The translations under genes were made by a program, and so were the position numbers. 64,000 nt of DNA from Lachnotalea sp. AF33-28 (GTDB taxonomy: Bacteria; Bacillota; Clostridia; Lachnospirales; Lachnospiraceae): assembly GCF_003477885.1 (NCBI RefSeq), contig NZ_QUEE01000017.1, positions 51,219-115,218 of the forward strand, given 5' to 3'. The notes below the pieces were generated by a model. The model saw only the letters and a program-made list of their open reading frames with translations. It was not told the origin of the DNA and searched no databases. Shown here one piece after another: positions 51,839 through 60,342 of this stretch (the stretch's first letter is position 1; each line of letters opens with the position of its first letter).

Positions 51839-54040
51839 ATGGGATCATTATTCAGGACCGATGTAATTGCGGAAGAAGGGATTCAGATGCAGTCCTCAAA
51901 GCATTATGAGGGTGTATTTGCGCAGGGATCGGGGTATCTCCATATCAGAGGGAGCTTTGAGGAAGGGCTTAAGGCAGCGGACCAGAACGAGGAATACATG
52001 CGGCTGCCAGCCAATGTGACAATTGAAAAGCCCCGCCACCCGCGTTCCAAATGCGGAACCTACGTGCCCGGCATAACCGGCAGCCATCCGCTGCTTAGAG
52101 AAGAGCTGGTAAACCTGCCCAATCCGCTTGCTTTTTATGTGGCGGCTGACGGCGAGGACCTCGATATGGATGAAAGCCGGATCAGCGGCTACGTAAGGCA
52201 GCTGGATCTGAACCGTGCACTGCTTTCCAGGGAGTTTATCTGGGAGACAAAAGGCGGCGCCAAACTGTCCTGCAGCTACCGGCGCTATGTCTCCATGGAC
52301 TGCCGGAATCTGATCGTGCAGAAGATGCGCTTTTGTCCGGAGGACGGCAGCCTGCTTCTGTCCATGAAGGGCACCGTGGATGAGAAAGTGAAGACAAACG
52401 GGTACAATCATTTCACCCATGTGGAAAAACAGGCTCTGGGCGGGCTGGTCTGCGTCTATCTGAAGACGGATACTGGCGACGAGGTTCGCGTGGCCGCTCT
52501 GACCGTGTCGCCCCAGGCCGAATTTACGCCGGAGGCGGATATGAGCGCCGCCGAAGTAAGGCTCGCAAAAGGGCAGGAAGCCGAGGTGATCCGCCTGTCC
52601 ATGGTTTCCACCTCCAGAGACCCGGAAGGGCTGTTAAGCCTGGAGGCGATCCGGAAGCGGCTGCAGACAGCTGTTTCCAGGCAGGAGGAGCTGTGGGAGG
52701 AACACTGCCGGGCCTGGAAACGGCTGTGGGACATGAGCCGGGTCACCATTGAAGGGGATGAAAAGGCGCAGCTTGCCGTTAATTTCTCCGTATATCATCT
52801 GCTTCGCAGCTGCAATGACCGGGATGACAGGATCGCTGTCTGCGCCAAGGGCTTTGCGGGGGAGGCTTATTTCGGACACTACTTCTGGGATACGGAAGTC
52901 TATCTGCTCCCCTTTTTCCTCTACACCAGGCCGGAGGCGGCGAAGATGCTGGAACGGTTTCGGATACGGACGCTTGAGGGCGCTAAGAAAAATGCCGCAG
53001 CGTACGGATACGCGGGGGCCAGATACCCCTGGGAATCCGGCCTGACCGGCGAGGAGCAGTGCCCCAACTGGCAGTACGGGGATCATGAGGTGCATATCAC
53101 GGCGGATGTGGCCTTTGGCCTGTGGCACTATTTCTGTGCCACAAAGGATGAGGAGTTTCTGGAACAGGCAGCGCCGGTATTTGTGGAAACGGCCAGATAC
53201 TGGCTGGAGCGCAGCTACGAGGGGGAGGACGGCTGTGTTCATATCAACGGCGTCATGGGCCCTGACGAATATGTCTGCCTGTGCAGCGACAACGCCTATA
53301 CAAACTATATGGTGCGTCAGTCCCTGCTGCACACCGTCCGGATTGTTGAGATGCTTCAGGAGAAAAATCCGGAGGCTGCCAAAGCCCTGGGGGCGGATGA
53401 AGCGTTTCTTCAAAAGATTCAAAGCGCGGCGGACCGGCTTACAATCCGCCGCAGGGATGATAAAGTGATCCTGCAGTGCGCGGAGTTTGAACAGCTGGAG
53501 GAGCCGGATTTTGACCGCCTGTGGCCGGATAAAACCAAAGCCTTCGGAAGTTTTGTATCCCAGGAGCGCAATTACCGGACTAAGGCGCTGAAGCAGGCAG
53601 ACGTGCTGATGCTGTTTTATCTGTTCCCGAAAGCCTTTGACCGGGAGGCGCTGGAAGAAAATTACCGGTATTATCTGCCCTATACCACGCACGATTCTTC
53701 CCTTTCGTGCATCATTCATTCCATTTTATGCTGCCTTAGAGGCAAACCGGAGGAAGCATGCGAATTCTTTGAGAGGGCGCTGGACATCGATCTGGATGAG
53801 ACGAAGGGCGGTGCGGCGGAGGGCATCCATATCGCCAACTGCGGCGGCATCTGGCAGGCTGTGATCTTCGGATTCTGCGGCATGAGCAGAGCCTATGAGA
53901 CGGATGAGCTGACCTTTGCGCCGATGCTGCCCAAATCCTGGCGCGCGGTGAGATTTCCGGTTTGCTTTAAGGGCGGCATGCATCAGGTGGAAATCACCCA
54001 TGAGAAGGTCTGCATAGACGAAACGCCAACCGTCGGATAA
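51839..54040 (+). CDS. GH65-like glycoside phosphorylase or hydrolase
   Basis: This 733-residue protein is started at ATG 51839 after AGAGGAGAT. An N-terminal beta-sandwich precedes an (alpha/alpha)6 barrel with FGHYFWDTEVYLLPFFLYTR, RYPWESGLTGEEQCPNWQYG and Glu477 in MGPDEY, the general acid position of GH65. KQADVL (~585-590) and TTHDSSLS (616-623) match the phosphate-binding loops of GH65 phosphorylases, favouring phosphorolysis of an alpha-linked disaccharide. Known activities are maltose, trehalose, kojibiose and nigerose phosphorylase and L-rhamnose-linked variants. The precise linkage cannot be read here. Confidence 0.82.
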   Translation: MGSLFRTDVIAEEGIQMQSSKHYEGVFAQGSGYLHIRGSFEEGLKAADQNEEYMRLPANVTIEKPRHPRSKCGTYVPGITGSHPLLREELVNLPNPLAFYVAADGEDLDMDESRISGYVRQLDLNRALLSREFIWETKGGAKLSCSYRRYVSMDCRNLIVQKMRFCPEDGSLLLSMKGTVDEKVKTNGYNHFTHVEKQALGGLVCVYLKTDTGDEVRVAALTVSPQAEFTPEADMSAAEVRLAKGQEAEVIRLSMVSTSRDPEGLLSLEAIRKRLQTAVSRQEELWEEHCRAWKRLWDMSRVTIEGDEKAQLAVNFSVYHLLRSCNDRDDRIAVCAKGFAGEAYFGHYFWDTEVYLLPFFLYTRPEAAKMLERFRIRTLEGAKKNAAAYGYAGARYPWESGLTGEEQCPNWQYGDHEVHITADVAFGLWHYFCATKDEEFLEQAAPVFVETARYWLERSYEGEDGCVHINGVMGPDEYVCLCSDNAYTNYMVRQSLLHTVRIVEMLQEKNPEAAKALGADEAFLQKIQSAADRLTIRRRDDKVILQCAEFEQLEEPDFDRLWPDKTKAFGSFVSQERNYRTKALKQADVLMLFYLFPKAFDREALEENYRYYLPYTTHDSSLSCIIHSILCCLRGKPEEACEFFERALDIDLDETKGGAAEGIHIANCGGIWQAVIFGFCGMSRAYETDELTFAPMLPKSWRAVRFPVCFKGGMHQVEITHEKVCIDETPTVG

Positions 54041-54069
54041 CGTATTGGACATACGGATCAGGAGGAGCT

Positions 54070-55149
54070 ATGAAATATAAAGAGGATATCGATAAGGTGA
54101 GGGAGCGCCTGTACGCGTTCTGGAACCGGGAAATCGTGGACCGGGCCTGTGTCTGCGTACTGGCGCCGAAGAAAAAGGGAGACCACATCTCCATGTTTGA
54201 GAATCCGCATGACCTGAGGAAAGATCCGGCGGCCCTTAAGGCGTATTGGACGGACCCGGAGACCATCTACAGGGAGAATATCGCGAGGCTTGAGCGCACC
54301 TGGATGGGCGGCGATGTGCTGCCGGTCATTTTCCAGAACTACGGAACTTCGGGCCATTGCAATTATTACGGAGCGAGGCCTGTGTACGGCAACGACACGA
54401 TCTGGTTCGATCCGGTCTGGGACAGCCTGGAGGATGCGGACAATGCCTATACGGAAACCTTGCTTAAGGAACATCTGGAAATCGCCCGCTATCTGACGGA
54501 GAGAGGGAAGGATCAATATTTTGTGGGCATGCCGGACAGCACCGGCACCATCGACGCGCTGGGCCACCTTTATGGGACGGAAAATGTGCTGATCGATATG
54601 CTGGAGGAGTCGGAGCAGGTGAAACACGCCATCGATATAGTGAACCGTGGATGGATCAGTACTAATGAGATGTTCTATCAGATCAGCAGAGAGTTAAACG
54701 GCGGCGGGGCTCATGCGTGGATGCACCTTCTGGCGCCGGGCAGGCTGACCCATATGCAGTGCGACATGTCGGTGATGTTTTCGGCCGATATGTATGAGGA
54801 ATTTGCGGTGGATGAGCTGAAGCAGCAGATGGAGTGGCTGGAATATCCGGTCTATCATTTTGACGGCATCGAGCAGGAAAAGCATCTGGTGCATATCCTG
54901 GCGTTAGAAAAGCTGCGGGCTATCCAGTGGACCCATGTGGCCGGGCAGAAATCGGCCGGGCACTATATCCCTGTGTTAAAACGTATCCAGGAGGCTGGCA
55001 AGGGCCTGATCATCATGGCGCCGCCTTCGGATGTGCCCATACTCATGTCGGAGCTTTCCTCAAAAGGGCTCTACATACACACAGAAGCCGAGGATGCCGG
55101 GCAGGCGGAAGAGATTGTCCGCTATGTGGAAACACATACCAGAGAATAG
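54070..55149 (+). CDS. Uroporphyrinogen decarboxylase-like protein 1
   Basis: This 359-residue protein is started at ATG 54070 after CAGGAGGAGC. It has the URO-D/MtaA-like barrel pattern (MQCDMSVMFSADMYEEFAVD, YPVYHFDGIEQEKHLVHIL, LRAIQWTHVAGQKS) and a C-terminal GLIIMAPPSDVPILMSEL segment. It is not the haem-pathway enzyme, because the conserved N-terminal RxPVWxMRQAGR motif is absent. Members of this superfamily include corrinoid-dependent methyltransferases. Its location at the end of a glycosidase operon is typical of unassigned URO-D-like genes in gut Clostridia. The substrate is unknown. Confidence 0.75.
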   Translation: MKYKEDIDKVRERLYAFWNREIVDRACVCVLAPKKKGDHISMFENPHDLRKDPAALKAYWTDPETIYRENIARLERTWMGGDVLPVIFQNYGTSGHCNYYGARPVYGNDTIWFDPVWDSLEDADNAYTETLLKEHLEIARYLTERGKDQYFVGMPDSTGTIDALGHLYGTENVLIDMLEESEQVKHAIDIVNRGWISTNEMFYQISRELNGGGAHAWMHLLAPGRLTHMQCDMSVMFSADMYEEFAVDELKQQMEWLEYPVYHFDGIEQEKHLVHILALEKLRAIQWTHVAGQKSAGHYIPVLKRIQEAGKGLIIMAPPSDVPILMSELSSKGLYIHTEAEDAGQAEEIVRYVETHTRE

Positions 55150-55175
55150 CGGCCGTTACTTGGGAAGGAGACCGT

Positions 55176-56447
55176 ATGACGTTCGGGGAACAGTGCAGGT
55201 ATTTAAGAGAACTGGCGGACCGCCTGTCTGAGCTGGCAGCCGCGCCGGAAAATGAAGTGAAGCGCCAAAGATGGGCGGATCACAATGAGTTAAATAAAGA
55301 TGTGCCTCCGCTCATCTGGGTCTGTCCGGACGAGGACGGCGCATGGCTGGAGCTGGTGCCGGAGGAGAGCCTGGTCTGTGAGGATAAAGATCTTAGACTG
55401 CTGGAAAGAAAGCTGAAGCAGTATCTGTATCAGGGGGAGTGGCTGAAGGATGACTTCGCCTTCGAGCCGGCTGTCTATTTTGATATCCCGGGAGAATATA
55501 CCGGATATCTGTACGGCCACAGAGACCAGAAAAGCGCGTGGGGAATTCCGATCAACAAGAAGGAAGTCGGAAAGAACGCCTATCATCTGGACAATTATTT
55601 GAAAACCGATCAGGATTATGAACGCCTGCTTATGCATCGGGTGGATTTTATCGAGGATGTGAACGAGAGAAAAAGGCTTGAGGAGCTGTATGATGAGGCG
55701 CTGGACGGCAGAATCCGGGCGGAATTTCATCTGCCCTACAGCGTGCTGGTGCAGAGCCTGCTGATTGAACTGGTGCATCTTAGAGGACTGCAGGAGCTCT
55801 TGTTTGATCTGTATGATGAACCGGAGCGGCTGCATCAGGTGCTGAACCATATGGCAGAGAGCAAGGCGGATCTGCTGGACCGCCTGGAAAGGGAGCACCG
55901 CCTGTTTGATAACCGGACCAATGTATATACCGGTTCCGGGGGTCTGGGATATCTGAACGTGGAACGAAAGCCTCCCCAGGAGGTACTGCTTAAGGATATG
56001 TGGGGCTTTGCGGATGCCCAGGAATTTTCCTGCGTATCCGGCGAGATGTTCGAGGAATTCGCGCTGCGAAACCAGAAGATCGGCTTAAACCGGTTCGGCC
56101 TCGGCTGCTATGGCTGCTGCGAACCCATGGACCGCAAGTATGACGCCGTATTCCGCCATATAACCAACCTGCGCCGCATAAGCGTCAGCCCCTGGTCGGA
56201 TGTGGAGCTTGCGGCAGAAAATATCCGGGACCGGGCGATATTCTCATGGAAACCGGATCCGGCGAGGCTGTGCGCCGGATTTGACGAGGCGGAAATATAT
56301 GACTGGCTCTGCCGGGTGGCCGGACAGACCCGGGGATGTATAGTGGAAATCATACTGAAGGATATCCGGACATGCGGGGGAACGAACGCGAATCTGGTCA
56401 AATTTATTGAACTGGCTAAGAAGGCGTTTGGCAGAGAAGAACTGTAA
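55176..56447 (+). CDS. Uroporphyrinogen decarboxylase-like protein 2
   Basis: This 423-residue protein is started at ATG 55176 after GAAGGAGAC, 26 nt after the first URO-D-like gene. It has GYLNVERKPPQEVLLKDMWG, AQEFSCVSGEMFEEFALRNQ and a Cys-rich LGCYGCCEPMD (Cys311, Cys314, Cys315) where related methyltransferases place metal ligands. A C-terminal NIRDRAIFSWKPDP strand follows. It is a divergent partner rather than a copy of the first protein. It is the last gene of the operon and is followed by the dyad at 56481-56519. Confidence 0.72.
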   Translation: MTFGEQCRYLRELADRLSELAAAPENEVKRQRWADHNELNKDVPPLIWVCPDEDGAWLELVPEESLVCEDKDLRLLERKLKQYLYQGEWLKDDFAFEPAVYFDIPGEYTGYLYGHRDQKSAWGIPINKKEVGKNAYHLDNYLKTDQDYERLLMHRVDFIEDVNERKRLEELYDEALDGRIRAEFHLPYSVLVQSLLIELVHLRGLQELLFDLYDEPERLHQVLNHMAESKADLLDRLEREHRLFDNRTNVYTGSGGLGYLNVERKPPQEVLLKDMWGFADAQEFSCVSGEMFEEFALRNQKIGLNRFGLGCYGCCEPMDRKYDAVFRHITNLRRISVSPWSDVELAAENIRDRAIFSWKPDPARLCAGFDEAEIYDWLCRVAGQTRGCIVEIILKDIRTCGGTNANLVKFIELAKKAFGREEL

Positions 56448-56480
56448 AAAGAATCCCGCAAGTGGAGCTATTGAACGAAA

Positions 56481-56519
56481 AATACCCCATCTGCCGTTTC
56501 GACCGGCAGATGGGGTATT
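56481..56519. terminator. Strong dyad at the end of the sugar operon
   Basis: AATACCCCATCTGCCG (56481-56496) is exactly complementary to 56504-56519, around a 7-nt loop. It lies 34 nt after the last stop codon. No T run follows on the plus strand; a short TTTTCG follows on the minus strand. It probably ends or protects transcripts on both sides. The rest of 56448-56719 has no gene. Confidence 0.65.
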
Positions 56520-56719
56520 AAAAAGGGGAGGATAAGTATTTCTTTTGTCTTTGGTGGTCAATCTGCCAAATGACAACCTTTGGGGGGAAGTTTCGTTCGT
56601 CATCACTCAACAGATTAATTATAGTATGACCGGTTTTTTGGCGTTTATACAGTTCATTCGGATTTTTTAGTATTTTTTTGTCCGCTTATACTGATCGGAA
56701 AAAACGGCCGGTATATGAA

Positions 56720-57937
56720 TTATGTCTGATGATAATGATCCAAAAATACACCCAGTCTTTTCACGGCATTGCGGAGAACTTCCTTTTCAGGGAGCATTAC
56801 AATGCGGAAATGATCCGGCATCTGCCAATCGAAACCGCTTCCAGGCACTAACAGAATGTTTGCAGCATGCAATAAATCTTTTGCAAACTTTCTGTCATCC
56901 GTAATGTTGAATCGTTGGATATCCAGTTTTGGAAACAGATAAAACGCACTGTTGTTTTTAACAAAAGAAATTCCGTCTATTTTTTTCAATTCCGCAACAG
57001 CAGCTTCTCTCTGCTCATATAAACGGCCGCCTGGCATCACCATGGAGTTTGGAGTTTCTGTATCCTTTAACGCGGCCGGAATAACTAACTGCGCTAAAGT
57101 ATTTGCACACAACCGCATGGATGTCAGCTGTCTTATGCCCTGTTTATACTCCTCCGTCAGATTATGCGGACCGCTGATCACCATCCAGCCGCAGCGGTAA
57201 CCGCACAGGCAATGGGACTTGGACAGTCCGTTCATTGTTACGACCGGTAAGTCCGGAGCCAGTGATGCAATGGATGTATGCTTTAAACCGTCCATTACCA
57301 ATCGGTCATATATTTCATCTGAAAAAATCAATAAATTATGTTCTTCTGCAATTTCTGCAATCCGTATTAATATCTCTTTCGGATAGAACACACCCGTCGG
57401 ATTATTCGGATTAATTAAGATGAGAGCCTTAGTCCTGGGACTGATCTTTGATCTGATATCCTGAATATCCGGATACCAATCAGCTTTCTCATCGCATATA
57501 TAAAACACCGGACGGCCGCCTGCCAGATAAACCGAATTGCTCCAAAGAGAATAGCCGGGTGCAGGGACCAGCACTTCGTCACCATCATTTAAGAGCGGCG
57601 TAAGAGCAAAAGAAGCCACTTCACTGACACCGTTACCAATAAATACATCATCAGATGTAAATCCGGATATCCCTTTGCCGGCTTCATAGTCATAAATTGC
57701 CTCCCTGGCCTGCGGCATACCTTTAAAGTCGCAATAACCGAGTCCCAATGCCTCCTGCCCGTCTAAAGCGGCTCTAACGCTTTCCGGCAATTCAAATCCG
57801 AAGGCTGCCGGATTTCCTGTATTTAATTTTAATACATCGATACCCTGTTCTTCCATTCGCATGGCTTCCATAAATAAGGAGCCGCGTATATCTGAATGCA
57901 CATAGCTCAGTTTTTTTGCGCTTTCAATTTTTCTCAT
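56720..57937 (-). CDS. Class I/II pyridoxal-phosphate aminotransferase (AlaT-like)
   Basis: This 405-residue protein is started at the ATG at 57937 (MRKIESAKKLSYVHSDIRGS), with AAAGGATGG upstream. An in-frame ATG 27 nt further upstream is less likely. It shows LKLNTGNPAAFGF, the pyridoxal phosphate region GNGVSEVASFALTPLLNDGD, LILINPNNPTGVFYPKE, FSDEIYDRLVMD and the cofactor Lys in GLSKSHCLCGYRCGW. It most resembles AlaT-type alanine/glutamate transaminases. It is transcribed away from a LysR gene that probably regulates it. Confidence 0.9.
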   Translation of the reverse strand: MRKIESAKKLSYVHSDIRGSLFMEAMRMEEQGIDVLKLNTGNPAAFGFELPESVRAALDGQEALGLGYCDFKGMPQAREAIYDYEAGKGISGFTSDDVFIGNGVSEVASFALTPLLNDGDEVLVPAPGYSLWSNSVYLAGGRPVFYICDEKADWYPDIQDIRSKISPRTKALILINPNNPTGVFYPKEILIRIAEIAEEHNLLIFSDEIYDRLVMDGLKHTSIASLAPDLPVVTMNGLSKSHCLCGYRCGWMVISGPHNLTEEYKQGIRQLTSMRLCANTLAQLVIPAALKDTETPNSMVMPGGRLYEQREAAVAELKKIDGISFVKNNSAFYLFPKLDIQRFNITDDRKFAKDLLHAANILLVPGSGFDWQMPDHFRIVMLPEKEVLRNAVKRLGVFLDHYHQT

Positions 57938-58014
57938 TGTAGTTTTCCATCCTTTCCCCTGCAATATTTTATTTACAAAATGATAACAAAGACTTATAAT
58001 ATAATCAAATACTT

Positions 58015-58033
58015 ATAATGATATACATATTAT
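58015..58033. promoter_or_regulatory. Candidate LysR-type binding dyad
   Basis: ATAAT-N9-ATTAT, an interrupted dyad fitting the T-N11-A rule, lies between the divergent aminotransferase and LysR starts. ACTTATAAT is also repeated at 57992 and 58011. The tract is very AT-rich, so chance similarity is possible. Confidence 0.35.
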
Positions 58034-58065
58034 ATTAATTTAACTATGATATTGCGGGGAATCTC

Positions 58066-59001
58066 ATGTTCACATGGAAAAAATATGTTTATGAAGTCTA
58101 TAAAGAGAAAAGCTTCTCCAAGGCAGCGCAAAATCTGTATATTAGCCAGCCATCTCTAAGCGCGCGAATTAAGAAAATTGAACAGAGGCTGGGATCGCCG
58201 CTTTTTGACCGCAGCACTACGCCTATACGGCTTACGGAAGTTGGAGAAGCATATATAAAGGCGGCAGAAGAGATCTCACAGATTGAGCAGCAGATGGAAA
58301 ATTATATCAACAATTTAAACACTTTAAGATCAGGCCATTTATCAATGGGCGGCAGCAACCTCTTTGCCGCATATGTTCTGACACCGATGATTACCAGATT
58401 TAAGCAGACGTACCCGGAGGTAACGATCAAGCTTACAGAGGGCAATACCGATCAGTTAGAGCTGCTGTTAAGTAACAATACGCTGGATTTTGTTATTGAT
58501 TATTATCATTATGACAACGCTTTGTTCAGCAGAGAATTCTATTGTGATGAAGATATTTTGCTGGCGGTGCCAAAACATTTCGGTGAGAATGTCCGGTTGG
58601 CTCGATACCAGCTTTCATACAAAGAGATTAAGCAGAAGCGCTATCTTCGGCCGGACTGTCCCGCTGTCCCGCTGAAGAACTTTTCTGACATTCCGTTTAT
58701 TATGCTGACGCCGGGAAACGATACCCGCATTCGCGGTGATAAACTCTGTAAAGAAGCTGGATTCCATCCGAATATTGTTCTGGAATTAAATCAGCAGGCA
58801 ACTGCTTATATGGCGGCTTCCACACAGCTAGGCGCCGCCTTTATCAGTGATATTCTTGTTTCACAGTTACCTTCTTTTGAGAATCTTGTATATTATAAGC
58901 TTGGGGGAGATGCATCCAGGCGCCAGATTTTTTTCTATTATAAAAGGCACAAGTATATCACTCGTGCCATGCAGGAATTCATTACTATGGTGCATATGTA
59001 A
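58066..59001 (+). CDS. LysR-family transcriptional regulator
   Basis: This 311-residue protein is started at ATG 58066 after GCGGGGAA. The N-terminal winged helix-turn-helix covers residues ~1-62 (VYKEKSFSKAAQNLYISQPS; LSARIKKIEQRLGSPLFDRS). It is followed by a periplasmic-binding-fold effector domain (GHLSMGGSNLFAAYVLTPMI; DILLAVPKHFGENV). It is divergent from the aminotransferase gene with a 128-nt shared control region, the classical arrangement for a LysR activator and its target. The inducer is unknown. Confidence 0.93.
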   Translation: MFTWKKYVYEVYKEKSFSKAAQNLYISQPSLSARIKKIEQRLGSPLFDRSTTPIRLTEVGEAYIKAAEEISQIEQQMENYINNLNTLRSGHLSMGGSNLFAAYVLTPMITRFKQTYPEVTIKLTEGNTDQLELLLSNNTLDFVIDYYHYDNALFSREFYCDEDILLAVPKHFGENVRLARYQLSYKEIKQKRYLRPDCPAVPLKNFSDIPFIMLTPGNDTRIRGDKLCKEAGFHPNIVLELNQQATAYMAASTQLGAAFISDILVSQLPSFENLVYYKLGGDASRRQIFFYYKRHKYITRAMQEFITMVHM

Positions 59002-59009
59002 CGCCTGTA

Positions 59010-60014
59010 TTAATACTTTTTACGGTGGGATTTGGCCATTAACTTTTTTGCGTCTGCTTTATTCTGGTCGGAAAAACCGATCAACACGTCTGGATAGCGT
59101 CCGGCGATTGCTGTCATGACAGTCTCTGTCTCTTCTTTGGTGAATCTCATACATTCGTAGGTTTTTCCGTTTTTGAGGACAAAAATCAGATGGTAGCTCG
59201 GTTTAAAACGGAACCGTAAAAACTTATGCAGTATGGTATGCCGATAAACCCAGATGAGGGAGTCTAACGGCAGGATCAGTGTGCGGATATTTTCCAGCAC
59301 TGTGCAGTAGTGGGGCGTGAGATACAGGGTATTGGTCTGTGCGATACAGCCCTCTTTCATCTCTTTTTCCACATCCGCTAATATGTTAGAACTTTTGCCA
59401 TAGCGCCGCAGCCGCAGTATGGCCATCGTGAGCTGCGGAAAGCCAAGAAGCAAAAAGGCATGCAGAAAGCCCAGACAGGCCGCGGCGAAACCTGTGGCCA
59501 GCACCGCATAGAGGACGATCATCTTGCTTGTGGTATAATCCACTGTGGAGAAAAAATAAGGTTCACTGATGGACGCCAGCCCCTGATAGGTCCAGTCCAG
59601 GCTCTGCGACATGGAAGTGACCAGCTGCGTGTACAGATCCTGCTTATAGATCAGCTTGCCTTTCAGTATAGCGGGCTCCAGGATGCTTTCCGGCCCGTCT
59701 GCGTCGGCCTTCAGCAGATAAAAGCGGCATCGGCCGTCGCTTAAACTGTAATAATAATGCCCCTCCACCCGCTTGCCACGGACAAAATCGTAGCCGGAGT
59801 AATAGAGGGTATCGGACTGAATCTGTGCGTATGCAGCGCCGGCTGCAAATGCTTCCTTAAAGTCTGCTTTGGACTCCAGCTTAACGGGAAACAACTGATC
59901 ACGGAACGGAAGGTCCAGAAATAAAAGTATGCAGATCACTAACAGGATGATCGGAAGAATCATTCTCTGCAGCTGGTTCTTACGTATATGCCTTAGTATC
60001 ACTCTTTTGTGCAT
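59010..60014 (-). CDS. Membrane protein of unknown function
   Basis: This 334-residue protein is started at the ATG at 60014 after AAGGAG. The N-terminal basic segment HKRVILRHIRKNQLQRM leads to one helix (ILPIILLVICILLFL), then an extracellular domain of ~125 residues (YAQIQSDTLYYSGYDFVRG, HYYYSLSDGRCRFYLLKADA). A second hydrophobic hairpin (MIVLYAVLATGFAAACLGF, then LHAFLLLGF) precedes a cytoplasmic domain (LPLDSLIWVYRHTILHKFL). It ends in a Lys/Arg-rich tail. It may correspond to an uncharacterised Lachnospiraceae family (DUF6709-like), which I cannot confirm. It is convergent with LysR, 8 nt apart. Confidence 0.7.
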   Translation of the reverse strand: MHKRVILRHIRKNQLQRMILPIILLVICILLFLDLPFRDQLFPVKLESKADFKEAFAAGAAYAQIQSDTLYYSGYDFVRGKRVEGHYYYSLSDGRCRFYLLKADADGPESILEPAILKGKLIYKQDLYTQLVTSMSQSLDWTYQGLASISEPYFFSTVDYTTSKMIVLYAVLATGFAAACLGFLHAFLLLGFPQLTMAILRLRRYGKSSNILADVEKEMKEGCIAQTNTLYLTPHYCTVLENIRTLILPLDSLIWVYRHTILHKFLRFRFKPSYHLIFVLKNGKTYECMRFTKEETETVMTAIAGRYPDVLIGFSDQNKADAKKLMAKSHRKKY

Positions 60015-60056
60015 GGGTGCTCCTTGTAATGGATTTAATGCGGTCTCGTACTTTCC

Positions 60057-60120
60057 ACAGATGCCGTAAGCCTTCCGCGCATGACAGGCACTGTCATGCG
60101 CGGCTTTACCGGCATCTCTG
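60057..60120. repeat. Long stem-loop upstream of the unknown membrane protein gene
   Basis: CGCGCATGACAG pairs with CTGTCATGCGCG around GCA, and the stem continues outwards with small bulges through AAGCC/GGCTTT, ATGCCG/CGGCAT and CAG/CTG. It lies 43 nt before the minus-strand start at 60014 and could shape its leader. The wider gap 60015-60342 also holds the degenerate repeat at 60212-60284 and no gene. Confidence 0.7.
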
Positions 60121-60211
60121 AACAGTAACTCTTTTTAAGTATACGGGAAACAGAGGAAATAATCAAGGTTGCTTTTCATCTGTAAACTTGCTAAAATGTT
60201 ACTGTTCGTTA

Positions 60212-60284
60212 CTATTCACAGTCGCTGCTATATCGGCGGGCGCAAATAATAACGCTAAAAATAGGGGCGGGTTACCGTGAACAG
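60212..60284. repeat. Degenerate copy of the dispersed inverted-repeat family
   Basis: CTATTCACAG (60212-60221) and, in inverse, CCGTGAACAG (60275-60284) fit the outer motif YTRTTCAYRG. GTTACTGTTC at 60198-60207 and GAACAGTAAC at about 60120-60129 are a second inverted pair. The conserved GATCCCTTGAAGC core is missing. Confidence 0.4.
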
Positions 60285-60342
60285 CGCGCTTACGCGCCTG
60301 CGTGCGATGAAAAATTGCGGATAAAGTACAGGTGGTGAAAAG

